A stretch of DNA of 64,000 nucleotides. It comes from Muribaculaceae bacterium. Its GTDB lineage: Bacteria; Bacteroidota; Bacteroidia; Bacteroidales; Muribaculaceae. The stretch lies in NCBI GenBank assembly GCA_023667285.1, contig JAMPAK010000001.1:510283-574282 (forward strand), given 5' to 3'. Positions within the stretch are counted from its first letter, which is position 1; each line of letters starts with the position of its first letter. This document shows positions 1 to 8,871 of this stretch, one piece after another. The position numbers and the translations under genes were made by a program. The notes below the pieces were generated by a model, which had not been told where the DNA came from, did no database searches, and worked only from the letters and a program-made list of their open reading frames with translations.

Positions 1-2
1 AC

Positions 3-527
3 CAGGAGAGATGGGTCAAGCGGTTGGCCTATGCCGGAAAGGCTGTCCTCAGACCCGGTCATGGCCTCACCATCGCAGCCGGAGCGCAGACCATCATCCC
101 TGACTCCGTGAGGATAAACCTCACCGGCGCAAGCGTGGGCTGGACCCACGGCGGCCTGACGCTTGAGGGCGAGTATATGAACAAGCATTACACTCGGTCG
201 GCTCACTCCACGGCCCATGCCTGGAATCTGTTTGCCGACTATGCCTTCCCCGTCAAGGCCGGCATTTTCAACCGTGCATCAGTCCAGGGGCGCTGGGACG
301 GGATGACCGCTCACAGCAACGGGATAAGAGACTCCCTGGGAGAACTCACCACAAACGACCCTGCAAGAAACCGCATCACACTCGGCGCCACACTCACATA
401 TGGATATAAGGCTGTGAGGTGTGACCTGAGGCTCGACTACGAGAAATATTTCTATCACCATGGGGTGAAGGCCCCGTCGCTCGACGCTGCCGATAAGGTC
501 TGCGCCGAGCTTGTCATAAGATTCTGA
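3..527 (+). CDS. Outer-membrane porin (OprP/OprO-like), C-terminal part
   Basis: The reading frame is open to the left window edge, so the gene starts upstream and only about 174 C-terminal residues are visible. They show alternating polar and aromatic stretches typical of beta strands, and the chain ends in IRF, the terminal aromatic residue expected of an outer-membrane barrel. The segment RITLGATLTYGYKA followed by DLRLDYEKYFYHH resembles the last strands of phosphate-selective-type porins of Bacteroidetes. The TTG at 24 is an internal codon, not a convincing start. The stop lies two bases before dapB, so the genes may be co-transcribed. Barrel identity is fairly firm; substrate is unknown. 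Confidence 0.7.
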   Translation, partial: QERWVKRLAYAGKAVLRPGHGLTIAAGAQTIIPDSVRINLTGASVGWTHGGLTLEGEYMNKHYTRSAHSTAHAWNLFADYAFPVKAGIFNRASVQGRWDGMTAHSNGIRDSLGELTTNDPARNRITLGATLTYGYKAVRCDLRLDYEKYFYHHGVKAPSLDAADKVCAELVIRF

Positions 528-529
528 TT

Positions 530-1321
530 ATGAAGATTGCACTGATAGGGCATGGCAAAATGGGCCATGCCATCGAGAAGATAGCCCGCGAGAGGGGCCA
601 CGAGATTGTCGCCATAATCGATGCCGACAACACCGCTGACATGGGCTCTGAGGCTTTCGCCTCAGCTGATGCCGCCATTGAGTTCACAACCCCCTCCACC
701 GCGGCGGCCAATGTTGAGCGGGCCGTCGCTAAGGGTGTCCCCGTGGTCTGCGGATCCACAGGGTGGTACGATGCCAAGCCACAAGTGGACAAGGCCGTCC
801 TCGAAGCCGGGACAGCCCTGATTGCCTCCACCAATTTCTCAGTGGGTGTCTACGTCACACGCCTTGTCTCAAAATATCTGGCCGGCATCATGGGCCATCT
901 TCCTCAGTACACCCCCTCGCTCACCGAGACCCATCACATACATAAACTCGACTACCCCTCGGGGACAGCGCTCACCATGGCCGCAGACATTGTGGAGGCC
1001 GACCCTCTGCTGAACACCTATGAGAGCATAGGAGAGGTTAGGGTCGACGAGGAAGGGACACACGTCGTGCGCCCCGAGTCTCCGGCTGATTCGGCCAAGG
1101 ATTCCCTCCCGGTTCTTGCCATCCGCCGCGGCGAGGTGCCGGGCATCCACACTGTGGAGTGGACATCGGATGTAGACACCATCACTCTCACCCACGAGGC
1201 CAAGAGCCGCGAGGGGTTTGCCCTCGGAGCCGTGATGGCTGCTGAGTGGATCCTGGGGAAGAAGGGTGTCTTCTCCATCGACGACATGATGAACGATATT
1301 CTTAACACTTCAGCAAAATGA
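530..1321 (+). CDS. dapB: 4-hydroxy-tetrahydrodipicolinate reductase DapB
   Basis: DapB catalyses NAD(P)H-dependent reduction of 4-hydroxy-tetrahydrodipicolinate in the diaminopimelate/lysine pathway and acts in the cytosol. The 263-residue protein has the N-terminal dinucleotide-binding glycine motif GHGKMGHAI (residues 7-15), the CGSTGWY segment near 74-80, and the catalytic signature ETHHIHKLDYPSGTAL (133-148) with its His pair and Lys. Length matches the family. Its stop overlaps the lepB start as ATGA. The dapB-lepB-wbqC order is a familiar Bacteroidales arrangement. Confidence 0.97.
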   Translation: MKIALIGHGKMGHAIEKIARERGHEIVAIIDADNTADMGSEAFASADAAIEFTTPSTAAANVERAVAKGVPVVCGSTGWYDAKPQVDKAVLEAGTALIASTNFSVGVYVTRLVSKYLAGIMGHLPQYTPSLTETHHIHKLDYPSGTALTMAADIVEADPLLNTYESIGEVRVDEEGTHVVRPESPADSAKDSLPVLAIRRGEVPGIHTVEWTSDVDTITLTHEAKSREGFALGAVMAAEWILGKKGVFSIDDMMNDILNTSAK

Positions 1322-2763
1322 AAGGCCCGTCGTTTCAGGAACGCATCAAATCAACCCGCGCCTCGCGCTGGGTGAGATTCGGGATTGTCTCATTGATATT
1401 TTTCCTTTGGGTGGCCTGGCTTGGCAACTGGTGGGTGGCCCTCTGGTGGATATTGCTGCTCGACATCTATATTCTCGGCTACATCCCCTTCACCTGGTGG
1501 AAGAAGTCAAAGAACGCTGCCGTGCGCTCAGTGATGAGCTGGGTCGATGCCATTGTCTACGCCCTCATCCTGGTCTACTTCGTGTTCACCTTCGTGGGAC
1601 AGAACTATCAGATACCCTCATCCTCTCTTGAGAAATCCCTCCTGGTGGGAGATTATCTGTGGGTCAACAAGATGGCCTATGGACCCCGTGTCCCCAATAC
1701 CCCTGTCCATTTCCCTCTGGTGCAGAACACATTCCCCATCATCAACACCAAGAGCTACCTTGAATTCCCTCAGTGGGACTACAAACGTCTGAAAGGCCTT
1801 GGAAAGGTGGAGCGCGGTGATATCGTGGTGTTCAACTTCCCGGCCGGCGACACTGTCTGCACAAAGGTGCAGAATCCTGACTACTACTCGCTTGTAAAGA
1901 TGTATGGCCGCGCCACCATCGACGCCAACCCGCAGACCTTCGGCGAGGTCATATATCGTCCCGTGGACCGCAGGGAGAACTATGTCAAACGCGCAGTGGG
2001 TCTCCCCGGCGAGCGCCTCAGCATTGTCGACGGTGTCATCCATATCAACGGCGAGCCCATTCCGCAGCCCGAGAATGTGCAGTTCAACTATTATTTCCAG
2101 CTCAAGCAGGGCGAGATGACAGACGCCATGTGGCAGTCGCTCGGCATATCCATGGACGACCGCCACGTTGTCCCTGTCTCAGAGGCCGACCTCCCTGCCC
2201 TCAGTTCCCTTGGCTTCACAATAAATCCTGACGGCACCGTCCCCACGGTCTATGCCTCACCCCTCACCCCCGCCATGGTGAAGTCGCTCGAGGAGAACTC
2301 TGCCGTGGCCAGGGTGATGAAGATGCCTGCACAGCAGGGCGAGATGCTATATCCTGAAGGCCCGGCTGACTCTTGGACGCGCTCAGATTATGGAGAAATC
2401 TGGATTCCGGCCAAGGGTGCGAAACTTAAGATGGGTTCCAGGGCATGGCAGATATATGGCCGCGTCATCCGCGACTATGAGGGTAACCCAACTGCTCAGT
2501 GGCGTGACGGTCAGATGTTTATCGATGGACAACCCGTGGATACCTACACCTTCAAGATGGACTACTACTTCATGATGGGCGACAACCGCGACAACTCGCT
2601 CGACTCGCGCTACTGGGGTTTCGTCCCCGAGGACCACATCGTGGGGCGACCGGAGCGTGTGCTGATCTCCTTCGACAAGGACCACAACATATTTAATGGC
2701 GGAATCCGTTGGAACCGTATCCTCCACAACGCCAATCCCGATAAACCCAAATACGTCGGATGA
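1318..2763 (+). CDS. lepB: Signal peptidase I
   Basis: LepB is a membrane-anchored Ser/Lys peptidase that removes signal peptides after Sec export. Two N-terminal membrane helices (about 20-38 and 42-58) and a third near 77-93 precede the catalytic box IPSSSLEKSLLVGD, with nucleophile Ser about 103. The general-base Lys is in YVKRAVGLPGE (about 224), and the conserved box MGDNRDNSLDSRYWG lies near 420-434. At 481 residues it is much longer than the E. coli enzyme because of an insert between the Lys box and the GDNR box; long LepB forms are usual in Bacteroidetes. It overlaps both neighbours by four bases (ATGA). Confidence 0.95.
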   Translation: MKGPSFQERIKSTRASRWVRFGIVSLIFFLWVAWLGNWWVALWWILLLDIYILGYIPFTWWKKSKNAAVRSVMSWVDAIVYALILVYFVFTFVGQNYQIPSSSLEKSLLVGDYLWVNKMAYGPRVPNTPVHFPLVQNTFPIINTKSYLEFPQWDYKRLKGLGKVERGDIVVFNFPAGDTVCTKVQNPDYYSLVKMYGRATIDANPQTFGEVIYRPVDRRENYVKRAVGLPGERLSIVDGVIHINGEPIPQPENVQFNYYFQLKQGEMTDAMWQSLGISMDDRHVVPVSEADLPALSSLGFTINPDGTVPTVYASPLTPAMVKSLEENSAVARVMKMPAQQGEMLYPEGPADSWTRSDYGEIWIPAKGAKLKMGSRAWQIYGRVIRDYEGNPTAQWRDGQMFIDGQPVDTYTFKMDYYFMMGDNRDNSLDSRYWGFVPEDHIVGRPERVLISFDKDHNIFNGGIRWNRILHNANPDKPKYVG

Positions 2764-3437
2764 CTCCTCGTCTCTCACCTGCATCAGGGGTCTGTCTCAT
2801 CCTTCCCCCCCGGCTCTGTGGGGGGATAGATGACTATGTCGCTGCATGGTCGGCCGCAGGGTCGTGCAGGTGCTGGAATGTGAGGTTTGACAAGCGTGAA
2901 AAAACTGCCCACAGGTTCACCATTGCCGACACCCGCGGTCCTCTCGACCTCACGGTGCCTATAGAGAAGCCTCAGACTCACAGATGCCTTTGGAGCGATA
3001 TCCACATCTCTGACCACGGCTCCTGGTGGGATGTCCATAGAGTTGCCCTCGAGAGTGCATATGGCCGCACACCATACTTCGAGTTTTACATTGACCGCTT
3101 TCTCCCCATGCTGACAATCGGCGTCACCGACCGCTTCCCGCTCCTTGAGCAACTGGCAGGCGCATGGGAGAGCGAGATTAGGGATATACTCTCACTGGGC
3201 CATGAGACATATCCCGTCACAGATGTCACCCCCGTGGTCATGAACCCCGGTTTCAGGTATCTGACCCCCGCCTATCGGCAGGTCAGGGAGGATAAACTCG
3301 GATTTATCCCCGGATTGAGCATCTTGGATTTGGTCTTCAACCTCGGCCCTGAGTCGCAATTCTACCTCAACTCTGTGGCTGTTGAGATGCTGAAGTCCCC
3401 TTCTCAGCCTCAGTTTTTGGAGCGGCCTGTTTGTTGA
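2760..3437 (+). CDS. WbqC family protein
   Basis: A 225-residue WbqC-like protein. The family occurs in O-antigen clusters and downstream of lepB in Bacteroidales; its biochemical role is not established. Recognisable segments are AYGRTPYFEFY (about 100-110) and the C-terminal LSILDLVFNLGPES, both characteristic of the family. The start is set by the ATGA overlap with lepB. The last 71 bases are antisense to the end of the 7TM-HD gene, so the two convergent reading frames share coding sequence. The extreme C-terminus (after EML) looks unconserved and may reflect this overlap. Confidence 0.85.
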   Translation: MTPRLSPASGVCLILPPRLCGGIDDYVAAWSAAGSCRCWNVRFDKREKTAHRFTIADTRGPLDLTVPIEKPQTHRCLWSDIHISDHGSWWDVHRVALESAYGRTPYFEFYIDRFLPMLTIGVTDRFPLLEQLAGAWESEIRDILSLGHETYPVTDVTPVVMNPGFRYLTPAYRQVREDKLGFIPGLSILDLVFNLGPESQFYLNSVAVEMLKSPSQPQFLERPVC

Positions 3438-5469
3438 GCTCCGGATATGAGATGCGCGTGTGATACATGGTGCGCAGGCGCTGGGCAAACACCTCCTTGA
3501 CGGCATTCACATCCCTGAACGAGATGGGCGACTCATTGTGCAGCCCCTCGGCAATCTGTCCGTCTATAATCTTGTTTACAAGCGCGGTTATCGCCTCAGG
3601 TGTATGCTCCTTCATCGAGCGCGAGGCCGCCTCGACGGCGTCTGCCATCATCAGCAGCGACGTCTCACGGCTCTGCGGGTTAGGCCCCGGATATGTGAAG
3701 AGCGACGGATCCACAGTCTCTCCAGGGTGGGTGTTCACATAGGTGTTATAGAAATAGCGCGCTTTCCCTGCACCGTGATGCTCGGCAATGAAATCCTTGA
3801 TGGCCTGTGGAAGTTTTGCCTTGTCAGCCATCATCAGACCGTCGCGCACATGGCCTGTCACGATTCGTGCGCTCTGGATAGGGTCGAGGGCATCATGTGG
3901 ATTCACACCGTGTTGGTTCTCGGTGAAGAAGGCCGGGTTACGAATCTTGCCTATGTCGTGATAGAGTGCGCCGGTCCTCACCATCTGCACATTGGCTCCG
4001 ATGCGCTGGGCGGCCGCAGATGCAAGGTTGCTCACCGACATCGAGTGGTTGAATGTCCCCGGACACTCCTCAGAGAGCTCACGTAGAAGGGGGTTGTTGG
4101 TGTCTGAGAGTTCCACAAGCGTCACCTTGGAGGTATAGCCGAACACTCTCTCCAGCAGGAACATCAGCACATAGCTGAACGAGATGAGAATGGCGTTGAC
4201 AGCAAATGCTCCAAAGATACGCGGCTCGGCCTTCGAGATGGTGCCGGTCTGCATCACCTCCACTGATACATAACACAGGGCATAGGCGATGAAGATTAGG
4301 GCCGCTGTACGGATGAGCTGACTGCGCCTCGACAGGTCCTTGAGCGAGTCGATGGCCACAACTCCCGCCATCACCTGCATGAAGACGAACTCCAGCGGGA
4401 AGGATGCCACGATGGCACACAGAAGCACCACGGTGAGGTGGACAAAATAGGCCGTCCGCGAGTCAAGGAATATCACCACCAGAATCGGCACCATCGTGAA
4501 GGGGGTGATGTACATCCCCGATGAGAACGCCGCCCCCATGGCAAACGAGAAGAGCGTGAAGAGGGTGGTGAGGCTCACAAGGAACAGAACAGTCCGGAAA
4601 TCCTTGAAATACTTCATGCGGAATATGTGCAGGTAGCCGAAGAGGCCCACCATCACAATCATCACATACAGAATCTGACCCGCCACCGGATAGTGATGCT
4701 GTGTCAGCTGCCCCTCATGTCCGCGCTCCTCTGCCATCTCCTCATATGTCTCAAGGATAGTGGCTATGCGTGTGGTGACAATGTCACCCTTGTCGATGAT
4801 TCTTTCACCCTGCTGCACCACTCCGATGGGCGCCAGAGCTTTCTGATAGGCATCCTCAAGCAGCGACTTTGTCCTCACGGAGTCGAGCGAGATGTTGGGC
4901 TTGAGCATCTCGGATAGTTTTGTGGCCGTGAGCGCCCCGTGGATATCCTTGTCGCGCAGGATGGAGTCGAGATGCTCATAGGCCCTGAAGGCCGAGAGAA
5001 ACCTCGACGATGGCACGGAGATAGCTATATTGTCGTTGACAAACCTCACGGCGGGGAGATCCCCCGAGGTGATGCGGGCATATGTGTCGCGGTCTACGAT
5101 GCCGTCCTCATATACACCCCGTATGGCCTTGATAATTTGGTTTTTCTGTGCCGGAGTTATGTCAAGGCCCTTGGTGTTGTTGAGCCTGGTTGTAAAGTCT
5201 GAGACTATGGTCTTCTCAAGAGCCGCATCACGCTTGAACACCGGCTCGAAACGGGCGTCTATGCTGTCCTTGAGCCGCGAGGCGCTCACAGAGTCGAGAT
5301 GCTCGGGGATATCGAATGGCGCTGTAAAGAGGGCATAGGTCCAGGGACGGTTCACCTCATAGACAAACCTGTCCTTGTCTGAGCGAGGCAAAAAGTAGAC
5401 TATGAGAGCCACTGAGACTACGAAGAGCAGCACTCGCAGAAGTATATCCCGTTTTGTCAGAGTGTTCAT
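3367..5469 (-). CDS. 7TM-HD family phosphohydrolase (PgpH/YqfF-like)
   Basis: A 700-residue membrane phosphohydrolase. Layout: an N-terminal membrane helix (about 9-26), an extracytoplasmic region to about 250, a cluster of about seven hydrophobic helices (about 255-450), and a cytoplasmic HD domain. HD-domain residues visible are the first His in FNHSMSV (about 476), the HD pair in LYHDIGKI (about 505), AEHHGAGK (about 562), and a later Asp in MMADAVEAASRS. In Gram-positive relatives this architecture hydrolyses cyclic di-AMP; the same role here is inferred. The C-terminal tail is charged and Gln/Ser-rich. It is the last gene of the dtd-to-HD run and overlaps the wbqC end. Confidence 0.9.
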   Translation of the reverse strand: MNTLTKRDILLRVLLFVVSVALIVYFLPRSDKDRFVYEVNRPWTYALFTAPFDIPEHLDSVSASRLKDSIDARFEPVFKRDAALEKTIVSDFTTRLNNTKGLDITPAQKNQIIKAIRGVYEDGIVDRDTYARITSGDLPAVRFVNDNIAISVPSSRFLSAFRAYEHLDSILRDKDIHGALTATKLSEMLKPNISLDSVRTKSLLEDAYQKALAPIGVVQQGERIIDKGDIVTTRIATILETYEEMAEERGHEGQLTQHHYPVAGQILYVMIVMVGLFGYLHIFRMKYFKDFRTVLFLVSLTTLFTLFSFAMGAAFSSGMYITPFTMVPILVVIFLDSRTAYFVHLTVVLLCAIVASFPLEFVFMQVMAGVVAIDSLKDLSRRSQLIRTAALIFIAYALCYVSVEVMQTGTISKAEPRIFGAFAVNAILISFSYVLMFLLERVFGYTSKVTLVELSDTNNPLLRELSEECPGTFNHSMSVSNLASAAAQRIGANVQMVRTGALYHDIGKIRNPAFFTENQHGVNPHDALDPIQSARIVTGHVRDGLMMADKAKLPQAIKDFIAEHHGAGKARYFYNTYVNTHPGETVDPSLFTYPGPNPQSRETSLLMMADAVEAASRSMKEHTPEAITALVNKIIDGQIAEGLHNESPISFRDVNAVKEVFAQRLRTMYHTRISYPELNKQAAPKTEAEKGTSASQQPQS

Positions 5470-5503
5470 GTGATGTGGTTTGAGTTACGATAGTGGTTAC
5501 ACA

Positions 5504-5992
5504 CTACATCGAGAGGATGGAGTAGAGCATGTAGAATGGCGCCCAGATGAGGCCTGCTATGAATGTGATGACACACCAGATGCCCGCCTTCTCAGAGGCC
5601 TTCTCGGCCCCGTCGATGTCGCCTCTCATCCATGTGGGTGAGACCTTGGCGGCATAGATGATGGCCACCACCCCGGTGGGAATGCAGCACAGCAGCATCA
5701 GCGCGATGGCCCAGCCAAGATATGAAGGTGGCTGTGGTGTGTCCGGAAACCTATGTGGAACGGCCATTGAGGGTTGGGGCGTCCGCTCAGGAATTGGCGG
5801 AATAGTGGTGTCAGGAATATCGACTATCCAGACGGCCGCTATCTCAGGGAGGTCTCCGGCCATGCTCCAGTCTGCCATGCCGTCACACCACACTGGGGTC
5901 TCGGGCGTGAGGTCAGGACGTGCGGTCAACTCTGACAGGGTCATCGGCCCTATCCGTGTGTCGCCCGACATTATCCAGTAAGATTTTTCCAT
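5504..5992 (-). CDS. GYF_2 (DUF4339) plus CD225/dispanin-like membrane protein
   Basis: A 162-residue protein from the ATG at 5992 (MEKSYWIMSG). The longer frame to 6037 adds 15 unconserved residues. Residues 1-50 match a GYF_2/DUF4339 domain (YWIMSGDTRIGPMTLSELTA with a later VWCDGMADWSMAGDLPE). A proline-rich linker follows, then two hydrophobic segments around LGWAIALMLLCCIPTGVVAIIYA and a second near the C-terminus, the layout of CD225/dispanin proteins. Such GYF_2-CD225 fusions are common small membrane proteins in Bacteroidales with no known function. It lies 34 bases before the 7TM-HD start and 61 after deoC. Confidence 0.8.
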   Translation of the reverse strand: MEKSYWIMSGDTRIGPMTLSELTARPDLTPETPVWCDGMADWSMAGDLPEIAAVWIVDIPDTTIPPIPERTPQPSMAVPHRFPDTPQPPSYLGWAIALMLLCCIPTGVVAIIYAAKVSPTWMRGDIDGAEKASEKAGIWCVITFIAGLIWAPFYMLYSILSM

Positions 5993-6053
5993 TGCTTTGT
6001 GATGAGGGAGAAGCCGGGCAGTAGGCGCGGCCGCCACCCGGCTCTCCGGTTAA

Positions 6054-6938
6054 TCAAAAGAATTTGGTCTCCTCACCCAGAATGTCGGAGAGGATATTGT
6101 TGGCAAGGCGTGAGGCTCCGATGCGGAAGTACTCGTTTGTCTCCAGCCACTTGTCGCCAAGGACAGTGCGCACGATTGTGTAATACTTCAGAGCATCCTC
6201 AGTCGTCGAGACGCCCCCTGATGCCTTGAAGCCCACCATGCGGCCGGTCTTGGCATAATACTCCTTGATGCACTCACACATCACATAGGCGGCCTCGAGC
6301 GAGGCTCCGTCATATTCCTTGCCTGTCGATGTCTTGATGAAGTCTGCACCGGCATACATGCTCAGGACTGAGGCGTTGCGGATATTCTCAGCCGTCTTGA
6401 GAGCGCCCGTCTCGAGAATCACCTTGAGCAGCGAGTCTCGGCATGAATGCTTCATCTCTGAAATCTGGTCACACACCTCCTCATAGTCCTTGTCGAAGAA
6501 GTCTCCGAGGGGAAGAACGATGTCAATCTCGTCGGCTCCGGCCTCAACGGCCAGGCCTACCTCTGCCACCTTCACCTCGATGAAACTCTGGGCTGAGGGG
6601 AAACATCCTGACACAGCGGCAATGTCGACCTCACTGACATCAAGCACGGTGCGCACGATGGGCACAAAGTTGGGATAGACACAGATGGCCGCTACGTTGG
6701 GAAGATCCGGGTGCTCATGCTCAAAGGCGTTGACACGTTCAGTGAAGTCGGCCACAGAGCGCTGTGAGTCTGTCGACTTGAGAGTGGTCAGATCGATGGA
6801 GTTGAATATGGCTTTGAGGACTTCAGGTTTCCTGTTCTCCTCGAGGTGCTTGTCGAGAATCTCGGCAACTTTGGCCTTAACCTCAGCGTCGTCGGTGGTG
6901 ACGTGAGAGTCGGCGATGGCTTGCTGATATTTGTCCAT
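6054..6938 (-). CDS. deoC: Deoxyribose-phosphate aldolase
   Basis: DeoC cleaves 2-deoxyribose-5-phosphate to glyceraldehyde-3-phosphate and acetaldehyde in deoxynucleoside catabolism. The 294-residue protein carries the Schiff-base lysine motif DFIKTSTGKEYDGAS (near residue 200) and the second essential lysine in VGFKASGGV (near 237), as in class I DERA enzymes. It also has the phosphate-binding segment ending RIGAS. It is longer than the short bacterial forms, with an N-terminal helical extension usual in Bacteroidales. It sits 15 bases after the mazG-like gene in a dtd-mazG-deoC group common in this order. Confidence 0.96.
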   Translation of the reverse strand: MDKYQQAIADSHVTTDDAEVKAKVAEILDKHLEENRKPEVLKAIFNSIDLTTLKSTDSQRSVADFTERVNAFEHEHPDLPNVAAICVYPNFVPIVRTVLDVSEVDIAAVSGCFPSAQSFIEVKVAEVGLAVEAGADEIDIVLPLGDFFDKDYEEVCDQISEMKHSCRDSLLKVILETGALKTAENIRNASVLSMYAGADFIKTSTGKEYDGASLEAAYVMCECIKEYYAKTGRMVGFKASGGVSTTEDALKYYTIVRTVLGDKWLETNEYFRIGASRLANNILSDILGEETKFF

Positions 6939-6953
6939 GGCGGGTAAGTGTTT

Positions 6954-7280
6954 TTATTGATGATTATCTTTGAAACGCTCGCTGTCGCGGCGGTTCTTTT
7001 TCGCTATATTATGTCTGATGGCCTCCGTCAGGTCAATCCCGGTCTGGTTTGCTATTGCTGTGGCCACCCAGAGCAGGTCGGCCAGTTCATCGGCCAGGGC
7101 CTCTTTCGTGGCTTTGTCGCCCGGCTTGGGACGTTGGTCGCCGTAAAGCCGCGCCATCACACGCGCCACCTCGCCGGTCTCCTCGGCGAGCACAGCGGCA
7201 TTGGTGAGTTCGGAGAAGTATCCCCCTCCGGTCCCGCTTATCCAGGCATCGACGGTGTGCTGCAGCTCTTCTATGGTCAT
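6954..7280 (-). CDS. MazG-like nucleotide pyrophosphohydrolase
   Basis: A 108-residue single-domain all-alpha NTP pyrophosphohydrolase. The metal-binding helix pair is visible: LAEETGEVARV (about 30-40) and the later ELADLLWVATAIAN (about 65-78), equivalent to the EExxE and ExxD motifs of MazG. Such enzymes hydrolyse nucleoside triphosphates, often aberrant ones, to the monophosphate and pyrophosphate; the substrate here is unknown. Its start overlaps the dtd stop by four bases, so the genes are translationally coupled. Confidence 0.9.
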   Translation of the reverse strand: MTIEELQHTVDAWISGTGGGYFSELTNAAVLAEETGEVARVMARLYGDQRPKPGDKATKEALADELADLLWVATAIANQTGIDLTEAIRHNIAKKNRRDSERFKDNHQ

Positions 7281-7720
7281 TCTGAATTTAAAACAATTGT
7301 GACGGGCCCGTCGTTCACGAGAGACACCTCCATGTCGGCTCCGAACACTCCCATCTTAGTCTCGCGCCCTGTCAGACGGCTGCACTCCGAGCAGAAGAGT
7401 TCATAGAGCGGCACGGCCACATCATGCCCCGCGGCCTCTATATAACTCGGGCGGTTCCCCTTGCGGGTCGACGCCAGCAGCGTGAACTGGCTCACGGCCA
7501 GCATCTCGCCCCCGGTCTGAAGGAGCGACAGGTTCATCACACCCCCCTCATCGTTGAATATGCGGAGGTTGACAGCCTTGGCTGCCAGGCGCATCACATC
7601 CTCAGCTGTGTCGCCCTTGCGGATACCCACAAGAGCGAGCAGTCCCGGCCCTATTGCACTATGGATTTTTCCATCAATGCGGACAGATGCACCTGTGACA
7701 CGTTGCAATACTATTCTCAT
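7277..7720 (-). CDS. dtd: D-aminoacyl-tRNA deacylase
   Basis: Dtd releases D-amino acids (and glycine from tRNA-Ala) from mischarged tRNA. The 147-residue protein begins MRIVLQRVTGASVRIDG at the ATG at 7720; three extra upstream codons are possible but the family normally starts here. The two active-site signatures are present: AVSQFTLLAS (near 75-84) and the C-terminal NDGPVTI. A TAnnTTTG box ends six bases before this ATG, implying a very short or absent leader. It is the first gene of a five-gene minus-strand run. Confidence 0.95.
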   Translation of the reverse strand: MRIVLQRVTGASVRIDGKIHSAIGPGLLALVGIRKGDTAEDVMRLAAKAVNLRIFNDEGGVMNLSLLQTGGEMLAVSQFTLLASTRKGNRPSYIEAAGHDVAVPLYELFCSECSRLTGRETKMGVFGADMEVSLVNDGPVTIVLNSE

Positions 7721-7726
7721 AATGTG

Positions 7727-7734
7727 CAAATGTA
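7727..7734 (-). promoter_or_regulatory. Bacteroidetes -7 promoter box for dtd operon
   Basis: On the minus strand this reads TACATTTG, an exact fit to TAnnTTTG. The dtd ATG (7720) lies six bases downstream, so the transcript would be leaderless or nearly so. Confidence 0.6.
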
Positions 7735-7798
7735 CGGAAAAAACTTCAAAAGTTTACGAGACACCCTGCAGAAAGTTTAGGGATTCAGCCAAATATCG

Positions 7799-7806
7799 TA
7801 TCTTTG
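7799..7806 (+). promoter_or_regulatory. Bacteroidetes -7 promoter box for GT4 gene
   Basis: TATCTTTG matches TAnnTTTG. A TTTA at about 7776 stands roughly 20 bases upstream as a weak -33 element. The only well placed ATG (7813) is six bases downstream, again suggesting a near-leaderless message. It is divergent from the dtd promoter 65 bases away. Confidence 0.55.
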
Positions 7807-7812
7807 CATGTC

Positions 7813-8871
7813 ATGAATGTCCTGATGTGTTGCTCAGACCTCTCCTACAAGGGTGGGATGGTCTCTGTGGTCAAGAATCTGCTTGAAGCGCTTCCCGCAA
7901 CGGGAGGTGTCAGTGTGAACTTTGTGCCAACCCACACCGATGGAGGCAAGCCTCGTCTCATAGCCTGTTTCGCAAAAGCTTATCTAAAGATAGCGCGGAT
8001 GGCGCGCAGAGGTGAGATTGATGTCGCCCACCTGCATGTGGCAGAGCGCGGAAGTTTCGTTCGCAAGGGTATTCTTCTCAGGCTGCTGCATCGATATGGG
8101 ATTCCTGTCGTGCTTCATCATCATGGCGCCGAGTTCGACCCTTGGCATGCTTCACTCGGTCCTCGCATGAGACGCTGGGTCAACGACACCCTCACAAAGG
8201 CCGATGTCAACATCGTACTGAGCCCCAGGCTTATCCCCATGATTTCCAGTAAGGCTCCCGAGGCCAGGGTCAAGGCGGTCTACAATGCCGTCCCCACCCC
8301 CGTGAGCAACCGCTATCCAGTCTCAGCCCGTGGAGTCCTGCTCCTTGGCCGTCTTGGCGAGCGCAAAGGCGCCTACGACCTCATAGAGGCCATAAGGATG
8401 ATAGACACTGAGATTCCTTCTGACATCAGGTTCTATCTATGCGGCGACGGTGAGGTCGACGAGGTGCGCCGATGGGTCGAAACAGCCGGCCTCTCACACC
8501 GTGTGGCCCACATAGGATGGATCGATGGACCCCGGAAGGAGCAGATTCTGTCAGAGACAATGATAAACGTGCTTCCGTCCTATAATGAGGGCCTCCCCAT
8601 GACCATCCTCGAGACAATGGCCCGTGGAATCCCCAACATTTCCACTCCCGTAGCCTCAATCCCTGAGGTGATAACCGATGGTGTGACCGGTCTCCTTGTC
8701 AAGCCGGGCGATGTCCCTGCCCTCGCATCTGCGATAAAAAAACTGATAAACGACCCCGGCCTGCGGTCAAGAATCTCCGATGCCTCCTTCAGGCAGATAC
8801 ACGAGCGTTTCTCACTCCCCGTCATAGCCGGAGAGATCTTGCAGATTTATCGGGAACTAAATGAAGATTAA
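7813..8871 (+). CDS. Glycosyltransferase family 4
   Basis: A 352-residue GT-B glycosyltransferase from ATG 7813 (MNVLMCCSDLSYKGGMVSVV). The N-terminal domain has the glycine loop KGGMVSV. The C-terminal nucleotide-sugar domain has VLLLGRLGERKGAYDLIEAI and the E-x7-E signature in NEGLPMTILETMARG, followed by the usual PVASIPEVITDGVTGLL. Probable role: adding a sugar to a cell-surface polysaccharide or lipid; donor and acceptor unknown. It stands alone, divergent from dtd and convergent with queA. Its last codons and stop fall within the outer end of a repeat arm (8863-8912). Confidence 0.88.
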   Translation: MNVLMCCSDLSYKGGMVSVVKNLLEALPATGGVSVNFVPTHTDGGKPRLIACFAKAYLKIARMARRGEIDVAHLHVAERGSFVRKGILLRLLHRYGIPVVLHHHGAEFDPWHASLGPRMRRWVNDTLTKADVNIVLSPRLIPMISSKAPEARVKAVYNAVPTPVSNRYPVSARGVLLLGRLGERKGAYDLIEAIRMIDTEIPSDIRFYLCGDGEVDEVRRWVETAGLSHRVAHIGWIDGPRKEQILSETMINVLPSYNEGLPMTILETMARGIPNISTPVASIPEVITDGVTGLLVKPGDVPALASAIKKLINDPGLRSRISDASFRQIHERFSLPVIAGEILQIYRELNED

